Source: Anaeramoeba flamelloides (lineage: Eukaryota; Metamonada; Anaeramoebidae). From it: DNA of 64,000 bases. Positions 22,341 to 34,949 of the stretch are shown here, piece by piece. The stretch spans positions 2,170,501 to 2,234,500 of the forward strand of contig JANTQA010000051.1 of assembly GCA_027625915.1 (NCBI GenBank). Direction: 5' to 3'. The notes under the pieces were generated by a model. That model saw nothing but the letters and a program-made list of their open reading frames with translations, was not told the DNA's origin and ran no database searches. A program made the position numbers and the translations under genes. The first letter of the stretch is position 1. The number at the start of each line of letters is the position of its first letter.

Positions 22341-22733
22341 AATACATTATTCACTGTTTCACTATTTAATAAATAAATAGATATTTCAATGATTATATCC
22401 TCAAAAGAACATAAAAAAATCATATTACTCCATTTAAACATTATAAAATTGTAAAAAAATACCAGACAAGAAAATAAACTAAACAAGACGTATAATTATT
22501 GAATAAACAGAAAACGGATGTGTAATTATCTTTTTTTAAATAAAACGATTTAAACAAAAATCATACTTTAAAAAATCTAACTTACCCACTTCTTAGAATA
22601 ATGAGTAATGAAATTTCACTTGTCCAAAACACCATTCAATAAATCAAAAAACAAGAATAAAAATAATCATTTTCCAAACTCTGGCAAACCTCTCTAAAAC
22701 TCGGATTTTTTTTATTAAAAAAAAGTTGATCTA

Positions 22734-22949
22734 AACTAAATTTCATATGAAATTTCCCAATTTCTTTTTTATTTATTTTTTTTTTTTTAATTTTAATTGT
22801 ATTTATGGAAGAAAAACAAATGTTTCTAGTGTATAGAACTGAATAATATCAATGGGAATTTTTTTATTATCATATATTACTTCAATTTATAAAATTATTT
22901 GTTTTTTAAAATTTGATTTTTAATGAGCCAATTGTTTTGAAATGGGGTT
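22734..22949. mobile_element. mariner-type MITE, 0.2-kb family, copy 2
   Basis: Left end 'aactaaatttcatatgaaat' and right end 'gttttgaaatggggtt', both next to TA. Core 'gtatagaactgaata' and 'aaaatttgatttttaatg' match 31604-32116 and, inverted, 9076-9269. Confidence 0.6.
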
Positions 22950-23161
22950 TACTTATGCTACAAAACAATTAAATTCATATTTTATAGATACCTCACTTTA
23001 ATGAAATTTAGATAGGTTATTACCTAGTTTCATAAAAAATTTTGTTAATTATAAAAAGGGTTAGATTCAAAATATTTTGAATAAGCAACAATAATTTTAC
23101 TAATATTCACAATTAAAAATCTTATCCGGGTTTTTTTTCATGTCTGGTATTTTTTTCACTA

Positions 23162-23361
23162 CAGTCAGTTTCACTTTTAAGGTACAAACTTTCAACGAAA
23201 TTTAAGGCACAATAAAAATCTCAAATTAATAATACACAAAATTCAAATTCTAGTAAAAATTAAATGTAAAAAAAAAAATTCAAAATTTTGTGCCTTAATT
23301 TGAGATTTTTTTGTGCCTTAAATTTCGTTGAAAGTTTGTGTCTTAAAAGTGAAACTGACTG
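23162..23361. mobile_element. Tc1-type foldback MITE (CAGTCAG...), copy 1
   Basis: Almost the whole 200 bases is an inverted repeat: 'CAGTCAGTTTCACTTTTAAG' at the left, its complement ending 'GTGAAACTGACTG' at the right, and arms repeating 'ttaaggcacaaa'. TA flanks both ends. Further copies are at 42597-42790 and 49934-50127. CAGT ends with TA duplication are typical of Tc1-like elements. Confidence 0.8.
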
Positions 23362-24430
23362 TATTATATAATAATTCCTGTCTTAGAATCTCCAAAAAAA
23401 AAAATTATATACTTAAAAACAAACTCTTCCTTTCTTAATCACAATCCATTTTAATTATAACATTATATGATCACAACATTGATTTTTCAATTTTTTAACA
23501 ATTTTTACATTTTAATTAAAAAAATTTCCACTCATATAGCTTTTGAAAAGATATTTCACAATTTGATTATAAAAATCCAATTATCCGGGTTCTATTAATA
23601 TTTTTTATATTTTTGATCATAAAAAATTTGAAAATAATTTTCTCATAGTAAAGAGGTTATTTTAGTAAGTTTTAAAAATTTTTTTTTCATTTGATAAATA
23701 TCTAACCAATAAAACAACCAATTAATTTTATTTTTTTTAAAGAATTATTTATTGATATAAAAAAAAAAAATTTTAAATTTTCACTTCATTTTCCATACTT
23801 TTCTTTGAGAAAATAAGTCTCCAAACGAAGTGTGTTAGTATTTGTGGTCTCTATTTGAAAAATGAAATGAAAATTAAGTGAAAAATTTTCACATTTATTC
23901 TTAAAATATAAGGATCAAAGATTGAATAGAATTCCAATAGAAATCAAAATGATTTCTCAACAATCATTTACACAGTTTCAATAACCTTAGAATAACACAT
24001 TTATACCAAATTACTATTGATCTTGCGATAAAAAAAATTTTTGCAAATTTAATTGGGTCTCAAAAAAAAAATCAAGAAAAAAATAAACAAAAATGTGGAA
24101 AAATGATTTCAATTTTGAAAAATTTCCAAAAGAAATTTTCTCTTCTAATATCCATGCAAACCATATAAACACATGTATTTCATCCATTACAACTGGGCCA
24201 CTTTGACTGGAAGATTGTTTATTATAAAAGGTTTTTTTTCTGTAAAAATTAAAAATCTTCAAAGATAAAAATTAAATTATAAGTTGAACATTATCCAATT
24301 TCAGAAATACTTTTTAATTCACCTATCACATTTTACAGATTAAAACAAATACTATGAGTTGAAAAATAAATGGAACAAAATATTCATTTATCTTTCCAAA
24401 AAAGTGCTTCAAAAAAAAAAAAGAATATTA

Positions 24431-25009
24431 ACGATTTTTCATAAATTTTGACTCACTTTATAATATAAATGGGATTTGTTTTGAGGGTTTAAACCAGTAT
24501 TCTTTACAAAAATTATTTTCAAATTTTTGGATCAGAATCATTTTTTCTAATTTTGCAAATTTTAGTTTTACTTTTTCAAATTTTTCTTTTTCTTTTGTTT
24601 TTCTTTTTTTTTTGATTTCTTTTTCTTTTTTTTTTTTTTTAAAAAGATCATGTGGAAAAAAAAAAAGATCTTTGAAAATACAAATAATCACAATGAAAAT
24701 TTCGACTATGCAATGTCTTTGAAAATGAATTTAATTATTCATAAAAAATCTTGTTTTTCAACTTTTTTTCAGTGAAACTTCAGTAATAAAAAATCCGTAA
24801 TGCTCATTTCACAAATTGTGACTCACTTTTTTTTAGTTTTTGGTTTTATTTTTATTAATTTTTAATATATCAGGCTTTTATATATTTAGAATGACTTCAA
24901 AGTGAATTACAAATCATATTTAGTTATTAATTGTTCTTGAATACTAAAGGATATTTTTTTTTTTTTCAATTTATTATTTCAAGTGAGTCACAATTTTTGA
25001 AAAAGAGTT
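24431..25009. mobile_element. mariner-type element, 0.58-kb family, copy B (uninterrupted)
   Basis: Inverted ends around 'tcataaattttgactcactt' at left and 'gagtcacaatttttgaaaaa' at right, TA-bordered. Reference copy for the split copies at 17389-19421 and 31139-32252. Non-coding; the ORF over 24458-24691 is a poly-Lys artefact of a T-rich tract. Confidence 0.7.
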
Positions 25010-26691
25010 TATTTCAATTTTTTTATCACCATAAAATTAAATTATTTAATTCTTAAAACCAACTTAGATTGTTGATTTCGCTTTTCGAGTTTTAGTCTTT
25101 GGGTGATTATTTTGATTTTTAATTTGTGTTATCTTTTGTAAAGTTGAATGAAATATTTGATCCGTTTATTTTAGAATAAATAGTATTATTCAAAAAACAA
25201 GAGTTTTTGATCAGAGTATTTAAAATTAGTTGTAAAATGTACATGGATTTTAACTTTGAAGTTTTTGTTTTGAAGATAATTAATAAAAAAAGAAGTCAAT
25301 TTAAAAGAAAGAAAAATTTATGGTTTAAAATTAGACAAAAAGAAAAATGAAAAAATTGACTTTTTCAAAAAGCTTGTTTCTGTGAGTTGTTCAAAATCAA
25401 AACAAAAATATAAATAGATAAATATATTCATTTTTTTTTCAAAAAAGGATAAAAAATTTATTAAGGGATAGTAAACAAAAAAAAATCTTCAAGTAAATTT
25501 ACTAACAAATTAAAAAAAATTTGACCGTATCTTGAAATTGAAAAATAAAGTAAAAATCTGATAACTACAAGACAGAACTTACTTTTAATACAATTTTCAA
25601 AAATGAATTATAGTTTTTTAAAGTCTGATCCATTTTTCCCATTTTTGAAAAGTTCAAAATTCAACATATTTCTGAATTATTTAAAAAAAAATTATTTTCT
25701 TTGAAAGAAGATTGAAATCTTATTGCCTGTAAAGGAAGTGTGCAAAAATATACTTTAAAAATGATACCACTAAGTTCTATAATATTTAAGTTTAAAAAAT
25801 CTACTTAATCTCAAAAAAAAATACAATAATTATTTTAAACTTGTAAAAAATATAATTTTTTGATTCAAAGAACAGACCAAATCTATTTTTTCTTGAAGTT
25901 GAATAAAATAATCTGAGAAAAAAGAATCAAACAAAGAAATTAAAAATTTTCCTAAAATACTTTTTTTCAAACCTGGAAAATTCAACTTATAATCTAGAAG
26001 TAATACTTTTTAATTTATTTATTTATAATCAATGAATGATTAACACAATATTAATTATTTCAGTAAGTCATTAACAACCCAATGATTTAATATATCAAAT
26101 ATACTTTACAATTATTTCTCAATTTGTCAAGATTTTCAAATAAATAAAACTAATTCAAATGTATATTTCTAAGAATAAAAAAAATAATAGATATTATCAA
26201 ATGACTGCTTTTAATATCAACAGTTCCTTGTTTATACTCTTGATATTTGAAAAAGTATATTGACAAGTCTTTTAAATTTCAAGAAATTTAATAAATATTT
26301 GTGAATAAAATAGATGATCAAATTTTATAGATCTTGAAGGATACTATATTTGATTTATTTTTATTGTATTTTTAAAATAAGATTAAATCCACAAGATTGA
26401 TGGTTCACAAAGACTCTCTGAAATTACTAAAAGTGATAATTTCTTATTATTAAATATCTTTTTGCAAATTTTTATTTTTCTAATTTGATCCAAAAACCCA
26501 AACAAAAAAAGATCAGATCTTTTAACTGAAAATTTCATTGGAAAAAATGAAATCTTTTAAAAATGATTATTCATTTCTCTAAAGTTGACAAATAAAGTTG
26601 CCTATCAAGTTTAATCGTATCCTCATGTAAATAATTACTCTATTGGCTTTGGTGTAAAAAAATAAATAAGATTTACTAGTCCCTTAAATAG

Positions 26692-26910
26692 ACTTATTAT
26701 CAACGGAAAAAGTTCAATGGTCTGAAAAACACAACTACTTTCCAATTACTTTTTAAAATAACAACAGACAATTTGTGTGAAGAAAACACATTTAAACTCA
26801 TCACCTCAACAGATGAATTTGCAAAGACAACTTTTAATAAGACGCAAAGAGAAGGTGTGTATGTTCCATACTATTTCCACAAGCTCTCAAATTTGTATAA
26901 GATATACTGA
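26692..26910 (+). other. exon-like coding island
   Basis: Open for 72 codons from just after TAG (an acceptor-like AAATAG) to TGA, with no useful Met. It contains 'FKLITSTDEFAKTTFNKTQR' followed by 'EGVYVPYYFHKLSNLYKIY'. Composition is protein-like and clearly less homopolymeric than chance frames here; AGAAG|GTGTGT inside could be a donor. No family recognised. It may be an exon of an unidentified gene or a decayed gene piece. Confidence 0.3.
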
Positions 26911-27275
26911 TATTTGAATTTTTAATGGGAAAAAATTTCACTTCATTTTCAATTTCCTTTTTCAAATAGAAATAGAAGCACAAATTACTTCTTTATTTGA
27001 GTACTCAATTTAGTCAAAGAGGAGTCTTGAAAATGAAGTGAAAATTAGTTACCGTTTAGTATTCAAATGCCAGTATAATATTCGATATTGGAATGATTTT
27101 TTCATGAAAAAAAAAAGTAATTATAAAAAGAAAATAAACTTCCAATTAACAAGTGTCAAATATTTAAGAACAATTAGTAAATATATTGAAAAATTTTCCA
27201 GCAAAAGCAAAAAAGTAAAAAAAAGGGAAAAAAAATCCGATCAATAAATAAAAAAAAATAATAAAATTTAGATAA

Positions 27276-28316
27276 TTATAAAACATCCCAAACTGCTGGG
27301 TCTTCCTGTCCAGCCACCCAGCAGCAAATCCCTCTCAGGTTGTTATCTTTTAACACTAAAAGCTTGACGACCAATGAATCTTTGTCCTCAACAAAAACGT
27401 GGTGGGATTTATAGTCGATCATAAAAGATGCCTTATTGACTTTATAATTAGTGTCCCATTCTAGAGAGGCGTTGTTGTCTTTGAGTATCTTCAGAATTTC
27501 CAAATAAGAAGGCGACGAGCCGTTTACGTGTATTCCCTTGTTCTTATCGAAGACTGTTTTCCAATATCCGTGATAAAAGGGGATTCCAAGAGACAGCTTG
27601 GAAGCAGGAACACCAAGGGATAGAGCAAAATTGACGCATGCCTGCACCCAGTTGATGCTAGCAATTGGCCCACTAACCGTTGCCCCGGTGTGCTCTGAAT
27701 AAGTCATATAGGCAAGGAAGTCAACATGCTTGGATAGCTGCAAGAAATCGTAACCGCCATTCCATTCTTCCCACATAAATTTCAGGTAGGGATCGCTGCC
27801 GGTGTAGTCCTTTGAGCGGGGACAAACGCAGATGGAGAAATTAAGCTTCTCTTGCTTGAACCTGAGGTTGGATTTGGCAACAAATTGGGTGTAAACATCG
27901 CGGTTTGTGATCAACAAATGCTCAAAGTCGTATTGCCAACCAATGAAATTGTGCTTTTTGGCTTCCTTAACAAGGGATCCCAGAAACAAGTCCTGTGCTG
28001 TTTGGTTTCTTAAAAGCACTGTTAAAATTTCATCGTCAAACCCCTTATTCATTACTAAAGGCAACAACTTGATTTTCCCTTCATCACTGAGCTTTTGAAG
28101 AATAGGATCAACACCACCAGACAATTCGCCATATTTGTTTGTTGTATAGCACTGAGGAGAAGCAATGTCAATCTTTTGATAGTTCTCAGCAACACTATTC
28201 AGCGATCTCTCGTTACCGGTTACATAAATTAGCCTCTCAAAATCAGAACAGGACACACAATAATTCAAGAAGAGAACAGCATTTATCAGGAGAAGTAAAT
28301 TCCAAAATCCAATCAT
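27276..28316 (-). CDS. secreted GH18 family glycoside hydrolase (chitinase/chitobiase-like)
   Basis: Predicted to cleave beta-1,4-GlcNAc linkages (chitin, chitobiose or related glycans), either outside the cell or in lysosomes. 346 residues; ATG at 28316. Residues 1-23 form a signal peptide (hydrophobic 'WNLLLLINAVLFL', likely cut after 'VSC'). The GH18 barrel shows the strand-4 signature as 'GWQYDFEHL' (126-134): Glu132 is the expected proton donor, with Asp130 before it, while the first Asp of DxxDxDxE is replaced by Gln128. The strand-6 'MTYSEH' (204-209) supplies the Met-x-Tyr motif, and 'GICCWVAGQED' (about 329-339) carries the strand-8 Trp. Potential N-glycosylation sites are NQT, NFS, NGS and NAS. 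No carbohydrate-binding module. G+C is much higher than in neighbouring DNA, close to that of the LRR gene, so it is not by itself a sign of transfer. Confidence 0.88.
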   Translation of the reverse strand: MIGFWNLLLLINAVLFLNYCVSCSDFERLIYVTGNERSLNSVAENYQKIDIASPQCYTTNKYGELSGGVDPILQKLSDEGKIKLLPLVMNKGFDDEILTVLLRNQTAQDLFLGSLVKEAKKHNFIGWQYDFEHLLITNRDVYTQFVAKSNLRFKQEKLNFSICVCPRSKDYTGSDPYLKFMWEEWNGGYDFLQLSKHVDFLAYMTYSEHTGATVSGPIASINWVQACVNFALSLGVPASKLSLGIPFYHGYWKTVFDKNKGIHVNGSSPSYLEILKILKDNNASLEWDTNYKVNKASFMIDYKSHHVFVEDKDSLVVKLLVLKDNNLRGICCWVAGQEDPAVWDVL

Positions 28317-28641
28317 GTTTTGGGAGGTGAGGTGGGATGGGCTCGAAAAGATAAAAATAAAAATTCTTTGCCAAACAAGTGAAATATTTTTTTAAAAAAA
28401 ATGAGAAAAACGCGAAAAAATTTCACATTATTTTACAATCTCTTTCCAATATTTGTACAAAAACAAATTCAAATTGGGATCTATTTTTGAAAACTTTGGC
28501 AAAAAAAAAAATTACTTTTGGAGGTGGACCCATTATGGTGTAGACTCATAAATTCAAATTAATTTTTTCAAGTTTTAAGTTCAATTCCCATCTTTTCCAA
28601 TTTTTTTAACTCTCCACAAGGAAAGAATTTTATTGGTTTAA

Positions 28642-29386
28642 GGGATTAGTGTCACCATAGATTTCTCAATAATCAAAGTATGTTGTAATTGGGTGTCAAT
28701 GGTATTAGTATGCTATAGCTCAAATAGCTCTAAAAATCTATTATAAATCTTATTGCATAATAAATTATGAGATTTTTTACTAATGATGTCAATTAAAAAA
28801 GTTACATTTTAAAAAAGTTTTTTTAATTCCTTTTCCAAATCTAAAAATAGAAACCCAAAATAAAAGTATTTTAGTATTTAATAATTTAGATTTAGAACTT
28901 TCAAAAGTAACTATTTTAATAATTCCTGAATTTAAAAGATTTACTCAATAATTATAAACATAAAAGCACTAAGACTGATTTGTTTTGTTTGCTTTTGATA
29001 AAGATACTTGTAGCGTCAATATATTTCCATGATTTAAGAAATAATTTGTCAAAAAAATTTATTGGTTAATTATTTAATTATAACAAAAAAAACGAATTTT
29101 GTAGTCACTAATCTACATTTCGCCACAAATTTAAGAAAGATATTTTGTGACTTTGTAGTCTGAATATTGATAATTCAACCTTTAAATTTATGGAGAAATG
29201 TAGATTTTATTCCTCAAATTTTTCATTTTTTTACTAATACAAGGATCACTTTTCATTGATAAGATCAAATATTACTGCTTGACTAATCGATTTTTTAGAG
29301 ACATTTGAACCATGTGGCACTAATGTGGTTATGTCCAATAACAGCATACTTTGTTCCGAGTCTTCTCATTGGTCTACGCTAATCCC
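28642..29386. mobile_element. TTAA-flanked non-autonomous element, copy 1
   Basis: Starts GGGATTAG after TTAA (28638-28641) and ends CTAATCCC before TTAA (29387-29390). The short terminal inverted repeats are perfect. Conserved over about 745 bases with 38378-39136 and 62613-63376 ('aatcaaagtatgttgtaatt', 'ttccttttccaaatctaaaa', 'aataatttgtcaaaa'). No ORF is conserved, so it is non-coding. TTAA duplication suggests mobilisation by a piggyBac-type transposase encoded elsewhere. Confidence 0.8.
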
Positions 29387-29989
29387 TTAAGCACGATGAT
29401 TTTTTTTGTTGATCAAATCTTTTGAATACAACCTTAATTTGAATGTTTGGTTGTATTTTCAGAAATTCAATCTTTTTGGTTTTTTTTTTTACTTGTATGA
29501 CCCAACTCTAATTTCCGAAGAACACACAATCCCCAAAAATAAAAAATATTACTGCCTTAATCCTAACTTCTACTTTTTGAAAAAATTTAAAATTATGTTT
29601 ACATTCAACAAATTGAAGATTAATATTCTTGAAATTAATAACTTGATCAATACTGTTAATTCTGAAATAAAATAATCAAAATTTTCATTTATCTTTCCAT
29701 AAAAACCATAACCTGAATCAATGAATTGTCATAATCCCCAATTCGTCAATTCTAATAGGTAAATTGATAATTTAAGTTTGTCATAAGAATTAAAAAAAAA
29801 TGAAATGTTATATGATTAAAAACATCTATAATGTAAAGCTGAGTGAAAATTTTGTTACATTTATTTTGCAACAAAAATTAATTATAAAAAAAAAACGAAA
29901 AAGAAAAAAAAGATTTAATATTGAAATATTGTCATATTTCAAATTTGAATTTGTTTAATTTTGAGATGAAACAAATTTGGATTGAATAT

Positions 29990-30430
29990 TATATGTATTA
30001 TTTGTTTATTTGTTTATTTATTGAGGAATAGGGAAAATTATAGAAAAATTTATCAAAATAGAAAAAAAAGAGAAGAAGAAGAAAAATCATTAAAATATCA
30101 TTTAAAAAAAAATAATATTTCATTTACAGTACCAAATTAAAAACAGATACACATTCTTTAACTTTTCCAAAATTTGAAAGCATCAAGTAAAATTTAAGAA
30201 AATTTCTTGATATTTCACCAATTGTAAATATATATAATGTGTGTAAATTTTCCAGAATCCACATGAGTGGCAAGAATCCAATAAAAAGATTCTCAATAAT
30301 ATATAAAATTTCTGCTTCCTGTAATTAATAATTGTCATTTCACATAATCTAGTTTTTTTTTTAATGTAAAAAAATGGAGTAAAATCAAATTTTTTACTCA
30401 ATTCTTTGAAATTTTAAAAAAAGACATAGA
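29990..30430. repeat. dispersed repeat (pair with 9360-9720)
   Basis: Collinear with 9360-9720, including a half copy of the 'ccagaatt' hairpin and the 'aataaaaagatt' block. No coding content; the minus-strand frame at 30183-30401 is not conserved in the partner copy. Confidence 0.5.
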
Positions 30431-31138
30431 CAAGAAAAAAAAAAAAAATAGCTCTCAGAGTGTAACTACAGTTCCCCTTATTTAGATATTTTTTAAATAT
30501 TTCAAGTATTTTTTATTCTATATATTATATTTTAGTGAGTTTTTCTTTATCCTCTTGAAAATAATATTAAATGAAGTATCTGTTATTGTTCTTTCGAGTA
30601 ATTCTCATTCATAAAATTATTATTAAAAAACATATACTTACACTTTTTAGTTAGTTATGCCAAAGAATATCCTTATTTCTTATTATTTTTTATTTCAGTT
30701 AGTAAGGTTCTTTGAGCATTTAGGTAGTAATAAATTCAATTATAATAACTAAAAAAGGAAAGATAACACTTTCAAAAAGTATAATAAAAGTAATGTAAAA
30801 TGGATGTATTATGTATTTTTTGTGAAATTTTTTAAAAAAACTAAAATTATAAATTTGATAATTATAATTATTGTTATAATATAAAAAAAATAATAATTGT
30901 ACTTTATTATTATTCATAATGATTCTTTATTGATAAAACAGTCTAATACAACTCACATGAAGCCAACATAAATAAAAAATGTATACATTAAATCAAAGAT
31001 TGACAATATTTGAACACTAAAAAAAAAAAAAAACGGTATAAGAATCAATTCACACATATGCATCCAAAATGGATCTTTTTTTAAATTTGTATTATTGTGA
31101 CAGGGAAGAAAAAATGAAAATCTTTATTTCGACATCTA

Positions 31139-32252
31139 AACTAGATTTCAAAAAAAATGACTAACTTTGGCAAGCTAATGGGAGTTGTTTTAAGGGTTTA
31201 TTCTCGTATTCTTCTCAAAAAAATATTTTCAAATTTTTTGGATGAGAATATTTCTTTCAAATTTTGCTAAATTTTATTTTGCTTTTTTAAATTTTTCGTT
31301 TTTCTTTTTCTTTTTCTTTGAAATTTGGTATCTTTTGTTTTTCTTTTTTTTTTTTTTTATAAAAGATCATGTTGAAAAAAAAAAGATCTATGAAAATACA
31401 AATAATCACTATGAAATTTGAGACTATGTAATGTCTTTTAAAATGAATTTAATTATCATAAAAAATCTTGTTGTTTAACATTTATATCAGTTCAATTTCA
31501 GTAATAAAGAGTTTTATAATACTTATTTCAAAAATTGTGTCTCACTTTTTTTTAGTTTTTGCTTAATTTTTTTTTTAATTTTTATAATATCAGGTTTTTA
31601 ATAAACTAAATTTCATAATAAATGGCCAATGTTACATTTGAATTTTGAATGGCTTTTGTATCGTTTGAAAGTTTTTCCTCTCACAATGAAAAGTTTGAAA
31701 ATAAATCATTTTTTTCTTTTTTTATTTTTTCATTAGTGTTTTGTTAAAATGGAAAATGAAAATGAAAAATTGGAAAGAAGTAACAGATGAATTAATGAAA
31801 AAATTGGTTTCAAATATGAAAAAGTGATTAGATTTAGTTATTCAAATGGAATGAGAATCGATAAATGGGTTTTTTTAATTTTTTAAATTTTCTATTTTTT
31901 ATGTAATGCTTCTTTCAAAATAAATATCCCAATTTTTTTTAATTGTTTTTTTTAATTTCTTTTTCTTTTATTATTTAAACTAAAATAAATATCTCTTGAG
32001 TATAGAACTGAATATTAAAATCGAAATTTTTATATTATAATAGAGAAATTCAATTATTAAAAATATTTTTCAATACAATTTGATTTTTATGGGGTCAATG
32101 ATTTTGAAAGGGGGTTTATATTTAGAATGATTTAAAAGTGAAATAAAAATCAGATTTAGTTATTTGTTGGTCTTCAATACTAAAGGATATTTTTTTTTTT
32201 TTTTTTTTTCAATTAATTATTTCTGGTGAGTCACAATTTTTGAAATGGTGTT
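31139..32252. mobile_element. mariner-type element, 0.58-kb family, copy C, split by one insertion
   Basis: TA-bordered ends 'ctagatttcaaaaaaaatga' and 'gagtcacaatttttgaaatg'. Aligns with copy B up to 'tatcaggtttt' (about 31600) and again from 'tttagaatgatttaaaagtg' (about 32120). The 513 bases between are a separate element (31604-32116). Confidence 0.7.
31604..32116. mobile_element. mariner-type element nested in copy C
   Basis: Inverted ends 'aactaaatttcataataaat' and 'atgattttgaaagggggtt', TA on both sides. Shares both ends and the 'gtatagaactgaatatta' core with the shorter MITEs at 22734-22949 and 9076-9269, so it is a longer relative (about 513 bases). Confidence 0.65.
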
Positions 32253-32309
32253 TATCGTATAGTTAAGAAATTATGTATTTACCTTAATATATATTCTTAT
32301 TTTCCGAAT

Positions 32310-32760
32310 AAAATTAAATCACTATTAAATCAATTGTGTAACAAAATAGATAAAGATTTAAATATAATAGAAGATTTGGATCATTTTCTATGGAACCGGC
32401 TAGCGATGAAAATAATCTTTATAATCTGGATTTCTAAATTAAAAAAATTTTTTTTTCAATTTTTTGAAAAAATAATAATATTGTTAATAGTATTAATAAA
32501 AAATGATTCAATATTTTTATTAACTCTAGTAGATAATAAAACTATGTTTGAACCTTTTAAAAAAATTCTAAATTAATGTTTAGGAATTTGGGAAGTGCCG
32601 TACAGTGCTACAGTTTATAATATTTGGGAAAGTAATAAAAAAATATAACGGCTTTTTTCCAAAATTTAGAATAATTGAGTAAAATTTTTGTTTTCTCTCT
32701 ATTCTTTTGAATTCTCGAAAACCTAATGGTAATAAGATGAATTTTTTACTCCTCCCTTAA
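32310..32760 (+). mobile_element. LINE 3' fragment
   Basis: Frame 32334-32576 contains 'IIEDLDHFLWNR', matching 'IIEDIDHFLWDC' of the zinc knuckle in the LINE copy at 6.8-8.8 kb; the last Cys is lost. The tail then repeats the same 3' landmarks: 'gggaagtgccgta' and a palindromic 'ccaaaatttagaataattga' hairpin at about 32650-32725. Only the extreme 3' end is present, as expected for 5'-truncated LINE insertions. Confidence 0.75.
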
Positions 32761-33659
32761 ATTACAATAAATAAAAAAGATGAAAATATTTTATAATTGA
32801 ACAAGTGTAAAATACATTTCATATGTCCTTTTATTTAAATTTCACCAAAGGTAATTTAAGCATAAAATCATATATTACAGGATTATTCAAGGAAAAGTCA
32901 CACCCAAATTATTTGTTATAGGTTCAATGTCAAAAAGTAAAAACTAAAAAAAATACTAATACAGATCAAATACTTATTTGAATAAAAATTTTCAAAAATG
33001 AATCAAGTCTCCATTCACTTACGTGTATTTTCTCTATATTCAAGGGGAACTTGAAACGAAAGAAGGTTATTGTGAAATTTCAATTCTTTTGATTGAAAAA
33101 ATACAAATAATGAAAAGAATTTCCTTGATCTGAATTAGCAAAAAATTCTATTTTCAAAAAAAAGTTGAAAAAAATTCTTAGAAAAAATTCAATTATCATA
33201 AAAAAACATTAAAAGAAATCTCAATTCCAAATAATCAAGATCAAAAAAAAAGTTTAAAAGCATGTTTAATATTTCAAAATTTAAATTTAAAAAAAATCAA
33301 ATTGTTTCTTATACTGATAAATTCAAATTTATTTTTTAAAATTTTTACTTCAATTTCCAATTTTGTAATTTCATATCTCAACTTTTAAAACAACTCAAGA
33401 AAAAGAAGTTTTTGAAATCCAACTTATTTAGCAAAGTTTTTTAGCATTTAAAAGAATAAAATACTTTCTTCAATATGATTAACATAATTTGTAAATGGGA
33501 AAATCAAGTGAAAATTTTCAGATATTTATATGAATTTATCAGTATTATATTTTCAAGTGTTTAAATCTCAATTATTTAAACGAAATTGATTTATTGAAGT
33601 CATCAAACAAAATAATTCGATTGAATGTGATTTGTGGTTATTTTATAACCCTCCAACTT

Positions 33660-33980
33660 TTTTGACAGAATAAGGCTTTTATAATATTCTTGGGATTTAA
33701 ATAACTCATTTGAGAAAGAATGAAAAGAAAAACTCTTTGAGATCTCTCGAATTAACCAAAGAGATCTACTTCAAAACGAACACAATTATTTTCAAAATTA
33801 TATATCAAAACCAATCAAATAGGAAATTGGGTGTGGCTCTTTGGAGCTTTTTTCTCAGAATTTCCTTGTTTTTCAATGTTGTTTTTTGTAGATCTCTTTT
33901 ACATCACATTTTGATTTATTTTTTATTGGTCTTCTACAATCATAAAAAGTTTAAAAAAAATTTTTTTTCAATTATAAAAA
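33660..33980 (+). repeat. dispersed repeat (pair with 16180-16470)
   Basis: Same block order as 16180-16470. The frame at 33710-33997 is not preserved in the partner, so I do not call a gene. Confidence 0.5.
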
Positions 33981-34949
33981 ATTCTTTTTTAATGTAATAA
34001 GTTGAAAGTTTAGGTATTTTCAAGTATAAGTAAAAGATTTAACATCCTTTTAAACTTGCAAAAGTAACTGTAAAAAATATTTAAAAAAACAATCGGAAAT
34101 ATTTTATGTTTCTTGATTTGAAATAGAAATTTCCAAAATCAAAATTGAACCATTATCAAAAAAAGTTTTAATTTATTAAAATATTTTGAAGTGTGAAAAT
34201 TTACCATTTGTTTATAAAAGAAATTCACACTGTACAAATGTAACTGAGATTATAGAAGTCTTTCCAGAACGTTTTTTTTTCCACAATTTTCCAGTTTTCA
34301 GTTCAATACATCGAACTTTATATCTTGAATTTCTTATTATTTCAAATCACACTTTTCCAATTGGTCAGTTTGATCATTTTTGAAATGAACATTTTATGAT
34401 TTTTTTCAAAATCAAATGTATTTTTGCTCAATTTGTTTACCAATCACTATCTTTCTCTCTTATTTGTAAAAAATATGAAAAATTTAAATAATCAATTTTT
34501 CACAAATATACCCAACCAAAAAACTTGAGAAATATGAAAAAATAAAGCAAAAATCAGATTTTGACTTTTGTCATCATTGGAAATAATTTGCAAAAACATT
34601 GGTAATGAATAAAATCGAATGACAATAAATGGAAAAACATAAATTCAAACAAAAAAGTATAAAACAAGTGGAAAAGATTAAAACCCCTTAAATTTTTAGA
34701 GTGAAAAAACAGTTGAAAATGAAAAAATGATCTGTTGACAAAGGATCAACACAGCATTTTTTTTCTTCCATTTTTTATAAATTTAATTTTACAAAGAAAA
34801 TTCATTTTGGAAACCTAATCTTTTAACTTTGAAAAGTGAACTTTACTTTACAAATTTCGATTGATCACTAAAATAAATTAACCAAAAACAAAAACAAAAA
34901 CAGTTGAATAATTATCAAAAGCAAAAAGTTTCAAACCATCAAAATTGAG

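Larger units (their letters stand above)
22341..26691. other. gene-free stretch with MITEs
   Basis: Contains MITEs at 22734-22949 and 23162-23361 and the uninterrupted 0.58-kb mariner-type element at 24431-25009. The remainder, 25010-26690, is AT-rich with no recognised feature. Confidence 0.5.
28317..34949. other. gene-free stretch rich in mobile elements
   Basis: Holds a TTAA-flanked element (28642-29386), a dispersed repeat (29990-30430), a nested mariner-type element (31139-32252), a LINE 3' fragment (about 32310-32760) and a dispersed repeat (33660-33980). The last 900 bases before the transporter gene contain no recognised element and presumably its promoter. Confidence 0.5.

Noticed and set aside
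24458-24691. Lys/Glu-rich 77-residue minus-strand frame
   Set aside because: Falls wholly within a repeat copy and is not preserved in the other two copies.
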